From positions 1-35,326 of the forward strand of contig JAJZHW010000014.1 of NCBI GenBank assembly GCA_021810805.1: 35,326 bases of DNA. Reading direction: 5' to 3'. Below are positions 1 to 9,017 of the stretch, one piece after another. Source of the DNA: Nitrospirota bacterium (GTDB lineage Bacteria > Nitrospirota > Leptospirillia > Leptospirillales > Leptospirillaceae). Below the pieces are notes generated by a model. It saw nothing but the letters and a program-made list of their open reading frames with translations. It was not told the origin of the DNA and ran no database searches. The position numbers and the translations under genes are program-made. Each line of letters begins with the position of its first letter. The first letter of the stretch is position 1.

Positions 1-126
1 CGAATGGAAGATGTTCAAAAGCTCCTCCTCAAGAGAGTCCTCTCTCCCGAGGAGATCGCCTCTGTCCTGGAGGTCGATCGCGCCTGGGTCGAGGAGATTG
101 CCCGGAAGATTGCCGAGAAGAAGTGA
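1..126 (+). CDS. C-terminal fragment, Rpn/YhgA-like nuclease family tail (5' truncated by window)
   Basis: An open frame runs from the first base to TGA at 124-126 and gives 41 residues rich in Glu, Lys and Leu. The segment LSPEEIASVLEVDRAWVEEI looks like the small helix-turn-helix-like tail that ends many Rpn/YhgA (PD-(D/E)XK nuclease family transposase) proteins, where a run of QG-type repeats is followed by a helix such as 'LSxEEIAxxxxLxxxxIxxL'. The frameshifted Rpn gene at 27151-28132 ends with a similar module. The catalytic part lies outside the window, so the family call rests only on this tail and could be wrong. Any helix-rich C-terminus of a DUF4351-like protein would look similar. 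Confidence 0.5.
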   Translation, partial: RMEDVQKLLLKRVLSPEEIASVLEVDRAWVEEIARKIAEKK

Positions 127-706
127 CACTAGGAGATGTTCGCCCTTGTTTCCGGGGGAGGGTCGTGAAGGTGCGTGAAGCAAATTGAATCGATCTTCAG
201 AAAATGACTGAATTGACCTCTTGCATATGGCTCTCCCGCAAACCTCCTTCGGGTTTGCCTTCTCCTTTCTCATCGTGATCTTGCCGAATGGATTCGTCCT
301 CCTGCCAGGGTTGACCACCCGAACGCCAGAAAAGCATTGGCTCCCCGATTCCTCCCCTGCGTTCAGGACTTTTTGATCCGCCCCAACAACGAACTTTTTC
401 TCTTCTTCGAGAACCTCGCTCCCATTTGTGGGGACGGACAAACGATACCAACAGTCTCCTATTTTCCGCCAAATGAACGAGACCCTCTACTGGTACTCCT
501 ATCGTCGGTGATGCTGGCGGCGGCGAAGGACAATCCTTGGGGGGGAACCTTTCCAAGAGTTGTCGTTCGCCTTCCTGTCCAGGGCGAGTCCCTGTCGCTG
601 AGACTTCGGAGATGCCTCCCGGACTTTTTTTTCTGGAGAAAACGCCGAAAAGAAAGGTAGGATAGAAAGCACATCGAGGGAAGCTGCAACGAGGAGTGGG
701 AGGCGC
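127..706. other. Gene-poor interval with one hairpin
   Basis: About 580 bp between the first fragment and the propeller gene. Open frames exist on both strands (for example minus 197-556) but their translations are Arg/Pro/Gly-rich, lack a recognisable domain and have no clear ribosome-binding site, so I do not call them. A hairpin at 238-258 has a 7-bp stem (GCAAACC/GGTTTGC) and is followed by a pyrimidine-rich stretch. It could terminate the upstream transcript, though it lacks a clean U-run. The part nearest 707 is purine-rich and includes TAGGAT near 657-662, a possible -10 element without a matching -35. Confidence 0.4.
238..258 (+). terminator. Possible terminator hairpin after the first gene fragment
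   Basis: GCAAACC at 238-244 pairs with GGTTTGC at 252-258 around a 7-nt loop. It is followed by CTTCTCCTTTCTC, which is pyrimidine-rich but has no run of four or more T. It lies about 110 nt after the stop codon at 126. Confidence 0.3.
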
Positions 707-2350
707 ATGGGAGAGAGGAAAAAAGTCAGTCGATGCTATTGGGGCTTCGTCCTACTGGCGCTCTTGGCAGGAGGAGGCGTCTCTTCGGCCGGGGCAGACG
801 ATTCGGGGCCGATGGGATTCCCCACAGGGCCGGACCTGGGGGCTGCCGAGCAGGGAACGGGAAGCGGAGGGGCCGCCCGACGTCCTCCCGGAAAGCCCAT
901 CATCCCCGATTGGGGACCGGGCTTCTGGATCGAGGAGGGAGGCGGGGCCGAGAGAAATCCCTTTTACTCCTGGCCTCCCCGGAGAAAGATCGCCTCGGAC
1001 GCCGCCAAGGGGTCCCCGTCCGAGGGTGCGGTGCCTCCTCCGGCACACAAGGAAGGGACGAAGAAGTTTCCCTTTACCGACAGGATGCATCCTCCCCATG
1101 TGGAATGGAGTCGGGACTTTGGCCGGACTGCCCTTGACCGTCCGGAGTTTCAATTTGCCCACCAGCCCATCGTGGTCAATGGCCGTCTTGTCCTGACCTC
1201 GACCCGGGGGGAGGTCATCTGCCTCGATGCCGTTACGGGAGTCACCCTCTGGCGCAAGAGGCTTCCCGAGCCCGTCCGGGCCTCCGCCGTCTCCGATGGA
1301 GAGACTCTCTACATCGCCACCGGATCCCCCTACATCACCGCTCCTCACATGATGGGCTACGCCCAGACCCGACAGATCGTCCGCGGGACCGGACGCGATC
1401 ATCTCTATGCCCTCTCTCTCCCCACCGGCAAGCTTGTCTGGCAGGCGCCCCTCCCCGGACCGGCCCTGGGCAGCCCCGTCCTCTCGGGGAAGACCCTGTG
1501 GGTCGCCACCGGCGGGGGGTGGCTCGCCGGCTTTTCCACCGAGAAGGAGTCTCCGGCAGGGAAGGTTCGCCTTCTGGCCTCTCCCGGGTGGTCGGCCCCC
1601 TTGGCCCTTCACCACTGGCTCTGGATCTCTCTTGAAGGTCCCCAGAAGCTCTCCGCCCTTTGGCCGGAAAAGGGGCGGACGGTCTGGGCGCTTTCTTCCC
1701 CCGAGAGCGAACGTCTCGTTCTCTTTTCTCCCACCCCCTCCTTCGGGGCCCTGAGGCTTCTCACCAGAATGGTCTCCGTTCACGGAGGGACCGTCTCCGA
1801 GAAGCTGGCCATCCTGTCGGCGGTCTCCGGCCATATTTTTTTCGAGATCCCCTTCACCCCTTCGGCCGCTTCTGCCACAATGGGCAAGGAGGGGGGGGCC
1901 TATCCTCCCGATGCTCGGGTCTTCGAAGGGCTGTCGACGGTGACTGTGGCCGGGCAGACCGCTGTGGTGGCCTCTTCCCTTTCCCGGGAGGCCATGGCGG
2001 CGGACATTCCCTCGGGCCATCTCTTCTGGAAGGTCCCCCTCCGGGGAAATCCTTCGGGGGCGGTGACGGTGGCGGGTCTGCTGAGCGTTCTTCCTGAGAC
2101 CGGACAGGTGCTCTTGCTCGACCTGGCGAGCGGACAGCGTCTTGGCCGTCTCGAGGCTCCGGGTGTGCCGGCTCCCGGCCCTGTTCCCATTGTGGGAACA
2201 ACCCTTTATCTGGCGGGAGAGGACGGAAAGATTCGGGCGATTTCGCTCGACACCTACCGGACAAAGATCTATCCGCCAGAGCCTTCCACGACCCCGCCCC
2301 CGCCGGCCTCACCTCCGGCGGAGGGATCCGCAAAGGAGTCTGCCTCATGA
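707..2350 (+). CDS. Secreted PQQ-binding-like beta-propeller repeat protein
   Basis: 547 residues. The N-terminus has basic residues (GERKKVSR), a hydrophobic core and an Ala-rich cleavage region near residue 30, which indicates Sec export to the periplasm or outer membrane. After a Gly/Pro-rich linker, propeller blades of the PQQ_2 type are visible: 'GEVICLDAVTGVTLWRK' near residue 165, 'LYALSLPTGKLVWQ' near 230, 'AADIPSGHLFWKVPL' near 430 and 'GKIRAISLDTYR' near 505. Each blade carries the A-x-D-x-x-T/S-G-x-x-x-W signature. Family members include BamB-like assembly factors and quinoprotein scaffolds. I see no calcium or quinone ligands that would prove an enzyme. The C-terminus is a Pro/Ser tail. 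A purine-rich GGGAGG lies just before the ATG. The stop overlaps the next start (ATGA), so the two genes are translationally coupled. Confidence 0.8.
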   Translation: MGERKKVSRCYWGFVLLALLAGGGVSSAGADDSGPMGFPTGPDLGAAEQGTGSGGAARRPPGKPIIPDWGPGFWIEEGGGAERNPFYSWPPRRKIASDAAKGSPSEGAVPPPAHKEGTKKFPFTDRMHPPHVEWSRDFGRTALDRPEFQFAHQPIVVNGRLVLTSTRGEVICLDAVTGVTLWRKRLPEPVRASAVSDGETLYIATGSPYITAPHMMGYAQTRQIVRGTGRDHLYALSLPTGKLVWQAPLPGPALGSPVLSGKTLWVATGGGWLAGFSTEKESPAGKVRLLASPGWSAPLALHHWLWISLEGPQKLSALWPEKGRTVWALSSPESERLVLFSPTPSFGALRLLTRMVSVHGGTVSEKLAILSAVSGHIFFEIPFTPSAASATMGKEGGAYPPDARVFEGLSTVTVAGQTAVVASSLSREAMAADIPSGHLFWKVPLRGNPSGAVTVAGLLSVLPETGQVLLLDLASGQRLGRLEAPGVPAPGPVPIVGTTLYLAGEDGKIRAISLDTYRTKIYPPEPSTTPPPPASPPAEGSAKESAS

Positions 2351-3072
2351 GCGATCAGCCCCCTGCCGACCTTCTCCATGATCTGACCTTTTCCAATTAC
2401 CGGAAGGAGACCTTTACCCTTCCGGTGGAGGTCTATCTCGACTCCATGGAGGAGCTCTCCGCCATCGCCCGCCGGCTTGTGGAGTCGGGGGGGAGGGTGA
2501 AGCCCACGGAAGCTTTGTCCATGGTCCGGGAGGTCTACCGTATCGTGGACCGCGTGGGAAAGAGCGTGGAGAACTTCATGTCCTGCCGGGCCTCCTGCGC
2601 CGCCTGCTGCCGGATGATGGTGGGGGTGACCCGAGGGGAGGGGGAGCTCCTCCGGGAGCGCTACCGCTCGGAACCTTCCGGTGCGACGAAAGATCGATGG
2701 ACCCCTCTTCTCGAGGCCCGCACACACGATCTTTACGAGGTTTCCCGTACGGCCCCCATGGCCGACCCGGACCACCCCCTCTCGAGTCTGGACGATATGC
2801 TGGCCACCTGCGAGGCCTACGAGCGCCTTTCGGTCACCTGCCCCTTCCTCGGGGAGGACCGGCTCTGCCAGATCTATGAGGATCGTCCGCTCATGTGCCG
2901 GATCTGCTGGACGCTGACCGACCCCCGCGACTGCGATCCCGGGGAGGGCCCTCCGGTCAAGTTCCGAAACGGGGTCTTTTTCAGGGCCTTTGAGCTCGTG
3001 GAGAAGATCTCCTATGCGGGATTCGGGGACGGGAGGCGTCGCCCGATCCCCCTGTGGCTCACCCAAGAATGA
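2347..3072 (+). CDS. YkgJ-type cysteine-cluster protein
   Basis: 241 residues starting in the ATGA overlap with the propeller gene. The diagnostic feature is a set of spaced cysteines: C80, C84, C87 and C88 (CRASCAACC), then 'CPFLGEDRLCQIYEDRPLMCRIC' about 75 residues later. This is the CxxxCxxCC...CPFL...C...RP..CR pattern of the YkgJ/Fe-S-type cysteine cluster family (UPF0153-like), thought to bind zinc or an Fe-S cluster; the function of the family is not established. There is no signal peptide, so a cytoplasmic location is likely. Its tight coupling to an exported propeller upstream and a membrane phosphatase downstream suggests a common task, which I cannot name. Confidence 0.82.
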   Translation: MSDQPPADLLHDLTFSNYRKETFTLPVEVYLDSMEELSAIARRLVESGGRVKPTEALSMVREVYRIVDRVGKSVENFMSCRASCAACCRMMVGVTRGEGELLRERYRSEPSGATKDRWTPLLEARTHDLYEVSRTAPMADPDHPLSSLDDMLATCEAYERLSVTCPFLGEDRLCQIYEDRPLMCRICWTLTDPRDCDPGEGPPVKFRNGVFFRAFELVEKISYAGFGDGRRRPIPLWLTQE

Positions 3073-3740
3073 TCCCCGAGGGTGTTATCAGGAAAGCCCT
3101 GGTGTCGGGAGCGTCGCTCCTGGGCTTTTTGGGACTTGTCTGGCTCCTCCTTCACCGCCAGACCGGTCCCTTCGACCGCTCCGTCTCCCATCTCTTCGTT
3201 GGTCTTCCTTCGTCCGTTTATCTCTTTTTCTCGATCCTTTGCCGGACGGGAAACGCGGAGATCGAACTCCCGCTCCTCCTCTATGGCGGGATCAGGATCT
3301 ATCGACGGGCTTCGGGGGAGGGATCCCGGAGGGAGTCGGACCGCGCCTTCCTGATCCTGTGGGCGGTGCTCCTGGTGCTGGGGACCTTCCTGGAACATTC
3401 TCTCAAGGGCTCTCTCCCCGCCTTTTCTCCCGACCGGGCCTTCCAGCACGATCCGCTGTCGGGGTGGGCCGTTTTCTTTCCCCTCCATTTTCATGTCCAT
3501 GCCTCCTTCCCGTCGGGCCATACCTTTCGCGCCCTGATGATCCTGCTTTTTCTCCGGAGGTTTGCCTCCCGTTATCTTCGGTTCGCCCTCCTGTGGGCGG
3601 GAGGGATCATGGTGGGGGTCGTTGTCCTCGGCTGGCACTTTGCGACCGATGTCCTCGGTTCTTCCCTGCTGGTCCTTGCCTTTTCCCCCTTCCTTCTCTC
3701 CGCCTCTCCAGCCATTGCCAGTTATCATCAGAAAAAATGA
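3069..3740 (+). CDS. PAP2-family membrane phosphatase
   Basis: The ATG at 3069 overlaps the preceding stop as ATGA; a GTG at 3054 is an alternative start. About 223 residues with several hydrophobic segments. Type 2 phosphatidic acid phosphatase motifs are present in order: a basic-loop motif around 'LKGSLPAFSPDRAF' (compare KxxxxxxRP, here imperfect), 'FPSGHTF' (motif 2, catalytic His), and 'LGWHFATDVLGS' (motif 3 His and Asp). Such enzymes remove phosphate from lipid phosphates such as undecaprenyl pyrophosphate or phosphatidate at the membrane. The substrate cannot be told from sequence. The imperfect first motif (D-R-A in place of R-P) is a caution about activity. It is the third gene of the coupled trio beginning at 707. 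Confidence 0.85.
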   Translation: MIPEGVIRKALVSGASLLGFLGLVWLLLHRQTGPFDRSVSHLFVGLPSSVYLFFSILCRTGNAEIELPLLLYGGIRIYRRASGEGSRRESDRAFLILWAVLLVLGTFLEHSLKGSLPAFSPDRAFQHDPLSGWAVFFPLHFHVHASFPSGHTFRALMILLFLRRFASRYLRFALLWAGGIMVGVVVLGWHFATDVLGSSLLVLAFSPFLLSASPAIASYHQKK

Positions 3741-3854
3741 TCTAATAAGTCATTTATTCTTTATTTGAAGGCCTCTTCCCAACAGTTTCCGAATCGGATA
3801 TCCTTGACGGCCTGAAGGATTGATCGAGGAGGTGGTGTGGAGAGGAGTGAGCGG

Positions 3855-4553
3855 ATGGGGGAGGGAACCCCTCGGGTGTCGGAGTGGCCGGCCTACGAAA
3901 GACCCCGGGAAAAACTTGTGTCCATGGGGGCCCGGAGCCTGAATGATTCGGAGCTTCTGGCCATCCTTCTGCGGACCGGGAACCGCAACGAGTCGGCGGT
4001 GGCCTTGGCCCATAGGCTTCTGGCCACCTTCGGGGGAGTTCCGGGGCTCTCCCGTGCCGTGGTGGCGGAACTGAGCCGGGTCAAGGGAGTCGGGCTGGCC
4101 AAGGGGGCGCAGATCCTGGCAGCCCTTGAGCTGGGTCGGCGGCTCTCGGAGAGGTCTCTGGTTCCCGAAGAGAGCATCCGATCGGGAGAAAGCGTCTATC
4201 GGCTTCTGGGCCCCCGACTTCGGGAGGAGCGGCGAGAGAGTTTCTGGGCCCTTCTGCTCGATACCAAACATCGGCTCAGGAGGATGGAGAAGATTTCGGA
4301 AGGGACGCTGGCGATGGCGCCGGTCCATCCCCGGGAGGCCTTTTCTCCGGCGGTCCGGGAGTCGGCGGCGGCGGTCATCTTCGTCCACAACCACCCCTCG
4401 GGGGATCCGGAGCCCTCTCCCGAGGACTGGTCGTTGACCACCCGGCTCGTGGAGTGCGGGACTCTCCTGGGAATCCGGGTCCTCGACCATATCGTGATCG
4501 GGGATCACGCCTACGTGAGTCTCAGGGAGCGGGGGGCGCCGATGGGAGGGTAG
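3855..4553 (+). CDS. radC: RadC family JAB/MPN-domain protein
   Basis: About 232 residues from ATG 3855, which has AGGAG seven bases upstream; GTG 3837 with GGAGG is an alternative that adds six residues. The N-terminal part has the ERPREKL motif and a helix-hairpin-helix ('LSRVKGVGLAKGAQILAALE'). The C-terminal part is the RadC metal-binding core with HNHPSGD followed by S and D (JAMM motif), preceded by 'VIFVH'. RadC was once linked to DNA repair, but that role is disputed; the JAMM domain suggests a metalloprotease-like or nuclease-associated activity. Full length and intact. Its last 32 bp overlap the 3' end of arsB on the other strand. Confidence 0.93.
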   Translation: MGEGTPRVSEWPAYERPREKLVSMGARSLNDSELLAILLRTGNRNESAVALAHRLLATFGGVPGLSRAVVAELSRVKGVGLAKGAQILAALELGRRLSERSLVPEESIRSGESVYRLLGPRLREERRESFWALLLDTKHRLRRMEKISEGTLAMAPVHPREAFSPAVRESAAAVIFVHNHPSGDPEPSPEDWSLTTRLVECGTLLGIRVLDHIVIGDHAYVSLRERGAPMGG

Positions 4554-5862
4554 GGAGCGGCAAGAGCCAGAGGGTGGCGGCCAGGGACAGAAGGGCGGCG
4601 AGAAGAATGGGTGGGGTCAGCAGGAATCCCGTGCGGATATAGGGACCCCATCCGATCTTCTCGCCTTTTTTTTCCAGCACGTGGAGCCAGAGGAGGGTGG
4701 CCAGGCTTCCGATGGGGGTGAGTTTGGGCCCCAGGTCGCAGCCGACGATATTGGCGTAGATCATGGCCTGCCGGGCCGGCTCCTGGAGGTGGGCCGCCTG
4801 GTGGATGGCGAGCGTTCCCACGAGGACGGCCGGAAGGTTGTTCATGACGGAGGAGAGGAGGGCCGCCAGAAATCCCATGCCCACAGAGGAGGCCGTCACC
4901 CCGTAGCTTGCGATGGCGTCGATCAGCCGGGCGAGATGGTCGGTGAGTCCGGCATTCTTGAGGCCATAGACCACCAGATACATGGAAAGAGAAAAGAGGA
5001 CGATCTGCCAGGGGGCCTCCCGGAGAACCTTTGTGACGTCGATGGGGGAGCGCTCTCCCGCGGCGGGACGCCGGGAGGCGAGGAGGAGCAGGAAGAGGGC
5101 GGCGACCGACATGATGAGAAAGGCCGGAAGGTGGAATCGGGCGGTGGCGAAGTAGGCCACCAGAACCCCCACAAGAACGGGCAGCCCCGCCCGGAAGACC
5201 ACCGGGTCGCGGATGACGCTTTGGGGATCGGGGAGCTCTTCGGTGTGGGGGTGTTGGGTCAGGTGGCGGCCAAAGAGGAGCCAGAGGGCCAGGGCCGTGG
5301 CCAATATGGAGACGATGTCCACCGGGACCATGACGGCGGCATAGCGGTCGAAGGGAAGGTGAAAGTAGCGGGCCACGATGATGTTGACGAGGTTCGAAAT
5401 CATGAAGGGGAGGCTGGCCGTGTCGGCGATGAAGCCCGTGGCGATGATGAAGGCCAGGGCCCCGTGGCGGGATATGTTCATTCGAAGAAGGAGAGCCAGG
5501 ACGATGGGGGTCAGGAGAAGGGCCGCCCCGTCGTTGGCAAAGACCGCCGAGATGGCCGCCCCCAGAAGGATCACGAAAAAGAAGAGCCTCTTGCCGGAGC
5601 CTCCCGCCGCCCGGGTAATCACCAGGGCCGCATGGTGAAAGAACCCCGCCTCGTCCAGGAGAAGGGAGATCACGATCAGGGCGACGAAGGTGATGGTGGC
5701 ATCCCACACGATGTGCCAGACTACCGGGATGTCCCGCATCCGGATCGTTCCGGTGGCCAGGGCCACCAAGGCTCCGGCGGTGGAGCTCCAGCCGATGCCG
5801 AGGCCCTTGGGCTGCCAGATGACGAAGACGAGCGTCACGAGAAATATCAGTAGTGCCAGCAT
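4522..5862 (-). CDS. arsB: Arsenite efflux pump ArsB
   Basis: 446 residues, many transmembrane helices. The sequence follows E. coli ArsB closely in remembered landmarks: 'VIWQPKGLGIGWS' at the start, 'GDIPVVW'-like 'RDIPVVWHIVWDAT', 'VFANDGAALLLTPIV', 'GFIADTASLPFMISNLVNI', 'NAGLTDHLA', 'NNLPAVLVG', 'GCDLGPKLTPIGSLATLLWLH'. ArsB exports As(III) and Sb(III) across the inner membrane as an antiporter, alone or with ArsA (not seen here). The start ATG has GGGAG eight bases upstream. It is divergent from arsR, and its promoter region lies between the two genes. The 3' end overlaps radC tail to tail. Confidence 0.96.
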   Translation of the reverse strand: MLALLIFLVTLVFVIWQPKGLGIGWSSTAGALVALATGTIRMRDIPVVWHIVWDATITFVALIVISLLLDEAGFFHHAALVITRAAGGSGKRLFFFVILLGAAISAVFANDGAALLLTPIVLALLLRMNISRHGALAFIIATGFIADTASLPFMISNLVNIIVARYFHLPFDRYAAVMVPVDIVSILATALALWLLFGRHLTQHPHTEELPDPQSVIRDPVVFRAGLPVLVGVLVAYFATARFHLPAFLIMSVAALFLLLLASRRPAAGERSPIDVTKVLREAPWQIVLFSLSMYLVVYGLKNAGLTDHLARLIDAIASYGVTASSVGMGFLAALLSSVMNNLPAVLVGTLAIHQAAHLQEPARQAMIYANIVGCDLGPKLTPIGSLATLLWLHVLEKKGEKIGWGPYIRTGFLLTPPILLAALLSLAATLWLLPLPTLPSAPPAP

Positions 5863-5913
5863 GACAAGACTCCCGGAAGGTCGGTGAGCGGGGAGAGAGC
5901 GATGGACCCTGAT

Positions 5914-5943
5914 AGTGTATCGAAGGGAGACGACACTTGTAAA
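5914..5943 (-). promoter_or_regulatory. arsB promoter
   Basis: On the minus strand TTTACA (5938-5943) and TACACT (5914-5919) are separated by 18 bp, about 50 bp upstream of the arsB ATG. The elements match sigma-70 consensus at four positions each. The arsB and arsR promoters face away from each other in a 222-bp gap, an arrangement that suits control of both by ArsR. Confidence 0.5.
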
Positions 5944-6002
5944 GTTATTGAAACGTTTCGGGTGGGGGCCGGTAAGGGCCGTTAAGGGGAGGAGGGTCGC
6001 TT

Positions 6003-6029
6003 TTGGACAGGATCGGGAGCTGTTACAAT
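6003..6029 (+). promoter_or_regulatory. arsR promoter with extended -10
   Basis: TTGGAC at 6003-6008 and TACAAT at 6024-6029 are 15 bp apart, and TG at 6021-6022 makes an extended -10. Transcription would begin near 6036, which places a TTG codon at 6037 at the very 5' end and favours GTG 6085 as the real arsR start. Downstream of the start, GACC (6048-6051) and GGTC (6060-6063) form a short dyad that could be part of an operator. Confidence 0.5.
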
Positions 6030-6084
6030 ACAGCCATTGAGAGTTCGGACCGTCGTTAAGGTCTCAAAACATGGGAGGGGATCG

Positions 6085-6477
6085 GTGGCCAGAGTCAAAA
6101 AAACGGGAACAGCTCCCCGGTCGGAGGGCGGGAGCGACAAGCCCGACCCTCGAGAGATCGCGGTCCTTCGCTCGCTGGAGGCCCTCTCTTCGGATGTCCG
6201 CCTCCGGATCTTTCGCCTGCTGGTCTCCTACGAACCCGGAGGGCTGGTGGCCGGAGAGATCTCGACGATGCTTGAGATCTCCCCGACCAACCTCTCCTTC
6301 CATCTCAAGGCCATGGCCCACGCGGAGCTCGTGGAGGGAACTCCCCTGGGGCGCTTTGTCCGCTATCGGGCCAGGATCCGCACCATGGAAGAGGTGATCT
6401 CCTACCTCACGGAAAACTGCTGTCAGGCCCAGGGGGACAGATCCTGTTCCCCCGGCTCCCCCCCTTCCTGCGAATAG
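6085..6477 (+). CDS. arsR: ArsR-family As(III)-responsive repressor with C-terminal Cys cluster
   Basis: 130 residues from GTG 6085, preceded by GGGAGGGG; a TTG at 6037 in frame is less likely because transcription probably starts there. The winged-helix core is typical of ArsR/SmtB: 'LSSDVRLRIFRLLV', 'GEISTMLEISPTNLSFHLKAM' (recognition helix), 'ELVEGTPLGRFVRYRA' (wing). The usual ELCVCD metal site in the recognition helix is absent. Instead the C-terminus has C112, C113, C121 and C129, following 'YLTENCC'. From memory, A. ferrooxidans ArsR uses Cys95, Cys96 and Cys102 in the same 'YLTENCC' context to bind As(III). This is therefore likely the same sensor type, repressing divergent arsB. Confidence 0.92.
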   Translation: MARVKKTGTAPRSEGGSDKPDPREIAVLRSLEALSSDVRLRIFRLLVSYEPGGLVAGEISTMLEISPTNLSFHLKAMAHAELVEGTPLGRFVRYRARIRTMEEVISYLTENCCQAQGDRSCSPGSPPSCE

Positions 6478-6483
6478 CTCTTC

Positions 6484-8127
<1,644 letters not shown>

Positions 8128-8141
8128 GGGGTCTCCTTTCG

Positions 8142-8717
8142 TCAGGGTATGAGGGGTGAGAGCGAGTTCATGGCCAGAAGGGCCGGCCATTCGTGTTCGC
8201 TCCCCAGAAGGGTCAGGGTGGCTGTTTTCAGGGCGAAGTGGCGGGCCCGCTCCGGAGGAAGCCCCAGCCAGGCGACCACGAGGAGGCGGAGGATATGTCC
8301 ATGGGCAAAGACGAGGGCGTCGGGCGGTCCCATCCGGAGGCGATCGGCGACCCGGCCGGCCCGATCGAAGGCCTGGCGGGGACTCTCCCCACCGGGAGCC
8401 CCATCGGTAAAGAGGTCCCACCCCGGTCGGCTCTTACGGATCTGCGCGGTGGTGAGCCCTTCGTAGTCTCCGTAGTTCCACTCCAGGAGGTCGGGGTCGA
8501 GGGCGATCCGGTCTCCGAATCCGGCCAGCTCGGCCGTGGTCCGGGCCCGAAGGAGCGGGCTCGACAGGACGGTGTCAGGGGAAAATCCTCTGAAGAGAGG
8601 TCTCAGAGCCCGCGCCTGATCGGTGCCGAGGTCGGTGAGCGAAAGATCGGTGCGGCCGGTGTGGCGGCCGGATTCCGACCAGAGGGTGGCGCCGTGGCGG
8701 ACGAGAACGATGGGCAT
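8142..8717 (-). CDS. Histidine phosphatase family protein (phosphoglycerate mutase-like)
   Basis: 191 residues. The N-terminal LVRHGAT carries the RHG motif whose His is phosphorylated, followed by '[15 protein letters not shown]', '[13 protein letters not shown]', '[13 protein letters not shown]' (acid residue) and the second catalytic His in '[10 protein letters not shown]'. This is the branch of the family that includes small sugar-phosphate phosphatases, CobC-like phosphatases and phosphoglycerate mutases. At 191 residues it is shorter than the roughly 250-residue glycolytic mutase, so a phosphatase acting on a small phosphorylated metabolite is more likely. Co-transcription with pgi fits a role in sugar phosphate metabolism. 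Confidence 0.9.
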   Translation of the reverse strand: MPIVLVRHGATLWSESGRHTGRTDLSLTDLGTDQARALRPLFRGFSPDTVLSSPLLRARTTAELAGFGDRIALDPDLLEWNYGDYEGLTTAQIRKSRPGWDLFTDGAPGGESPRQAFDRAGRVADRLRMGPPDALVFAHGHILRLLVVAWLGLPPERARHFALKTATLTLLGSEHEWPALLAMNSLSPLIP

Positions 8718-9017
8718 GAAGGTGTGTCTCCCTGTCTCTTCGAGAGAGTCGCTGAGCCGTTTTTGTGTTGGCTTTAGCCTACCAGATTTCGAGAAGAATA
8801 TTGAAGAGGAAAAAAGGCGAGTCGGAAGGTCGATGTTCTGGGAGGCTCCAGCGCCCCTTTGGGAGCGATTGAGAGATATCCTTGCAGGAATCTCTCCGTT
8901 CGTGATTACATTAAGGAAACGAGATGTCCGGAGATTTTTGCTCCGGAAACGACGTCTTGCCGGAGCCCTGCGACCCGGAAGACCGACGATTCGCTTTGCG
9001 TGAGAAAGGGATCTTTC
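8718..9017. other. Divergent intergenic region
   Basis: About 300 bp between the histidine phosphatase (-) and the secreted protein (+). An upstream in-frame extension of the plus-strand gene (TTG 8859) is open, but its residues look unlike protein (many Arg, Cys, Thr) and no ribosome-binding site supports it. An imperfect dyad at 8871-8896 has arms GAGAGAT and ATCTCTC around 12 bp and could be an operator or hairpin. I see no clear sigma-70 promoter pair. Confidence 0.35.

Noticed and set aside
197..556. Minus-strand 119-residue open frame in the first intergenic region
   Set aside because: Arg/Pro/Gly-rich, no domain, no ribosome-binding site; long open frames are frequent on both strands of GC-rich DNA.
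752..2020. Very long minus-strand open frame inside the propeller gene
   Set aside because: Mirror of a real coding gene with strong codon bias; composition (Gly, Arg, Pro, His) is not protein-like.
4522..4553. radC-arsB tail-to-tail overlap as regulatory antisense
   Set aside because: A 32-bp convergent overlap is common in compact genomes; noted in the gene entries only.
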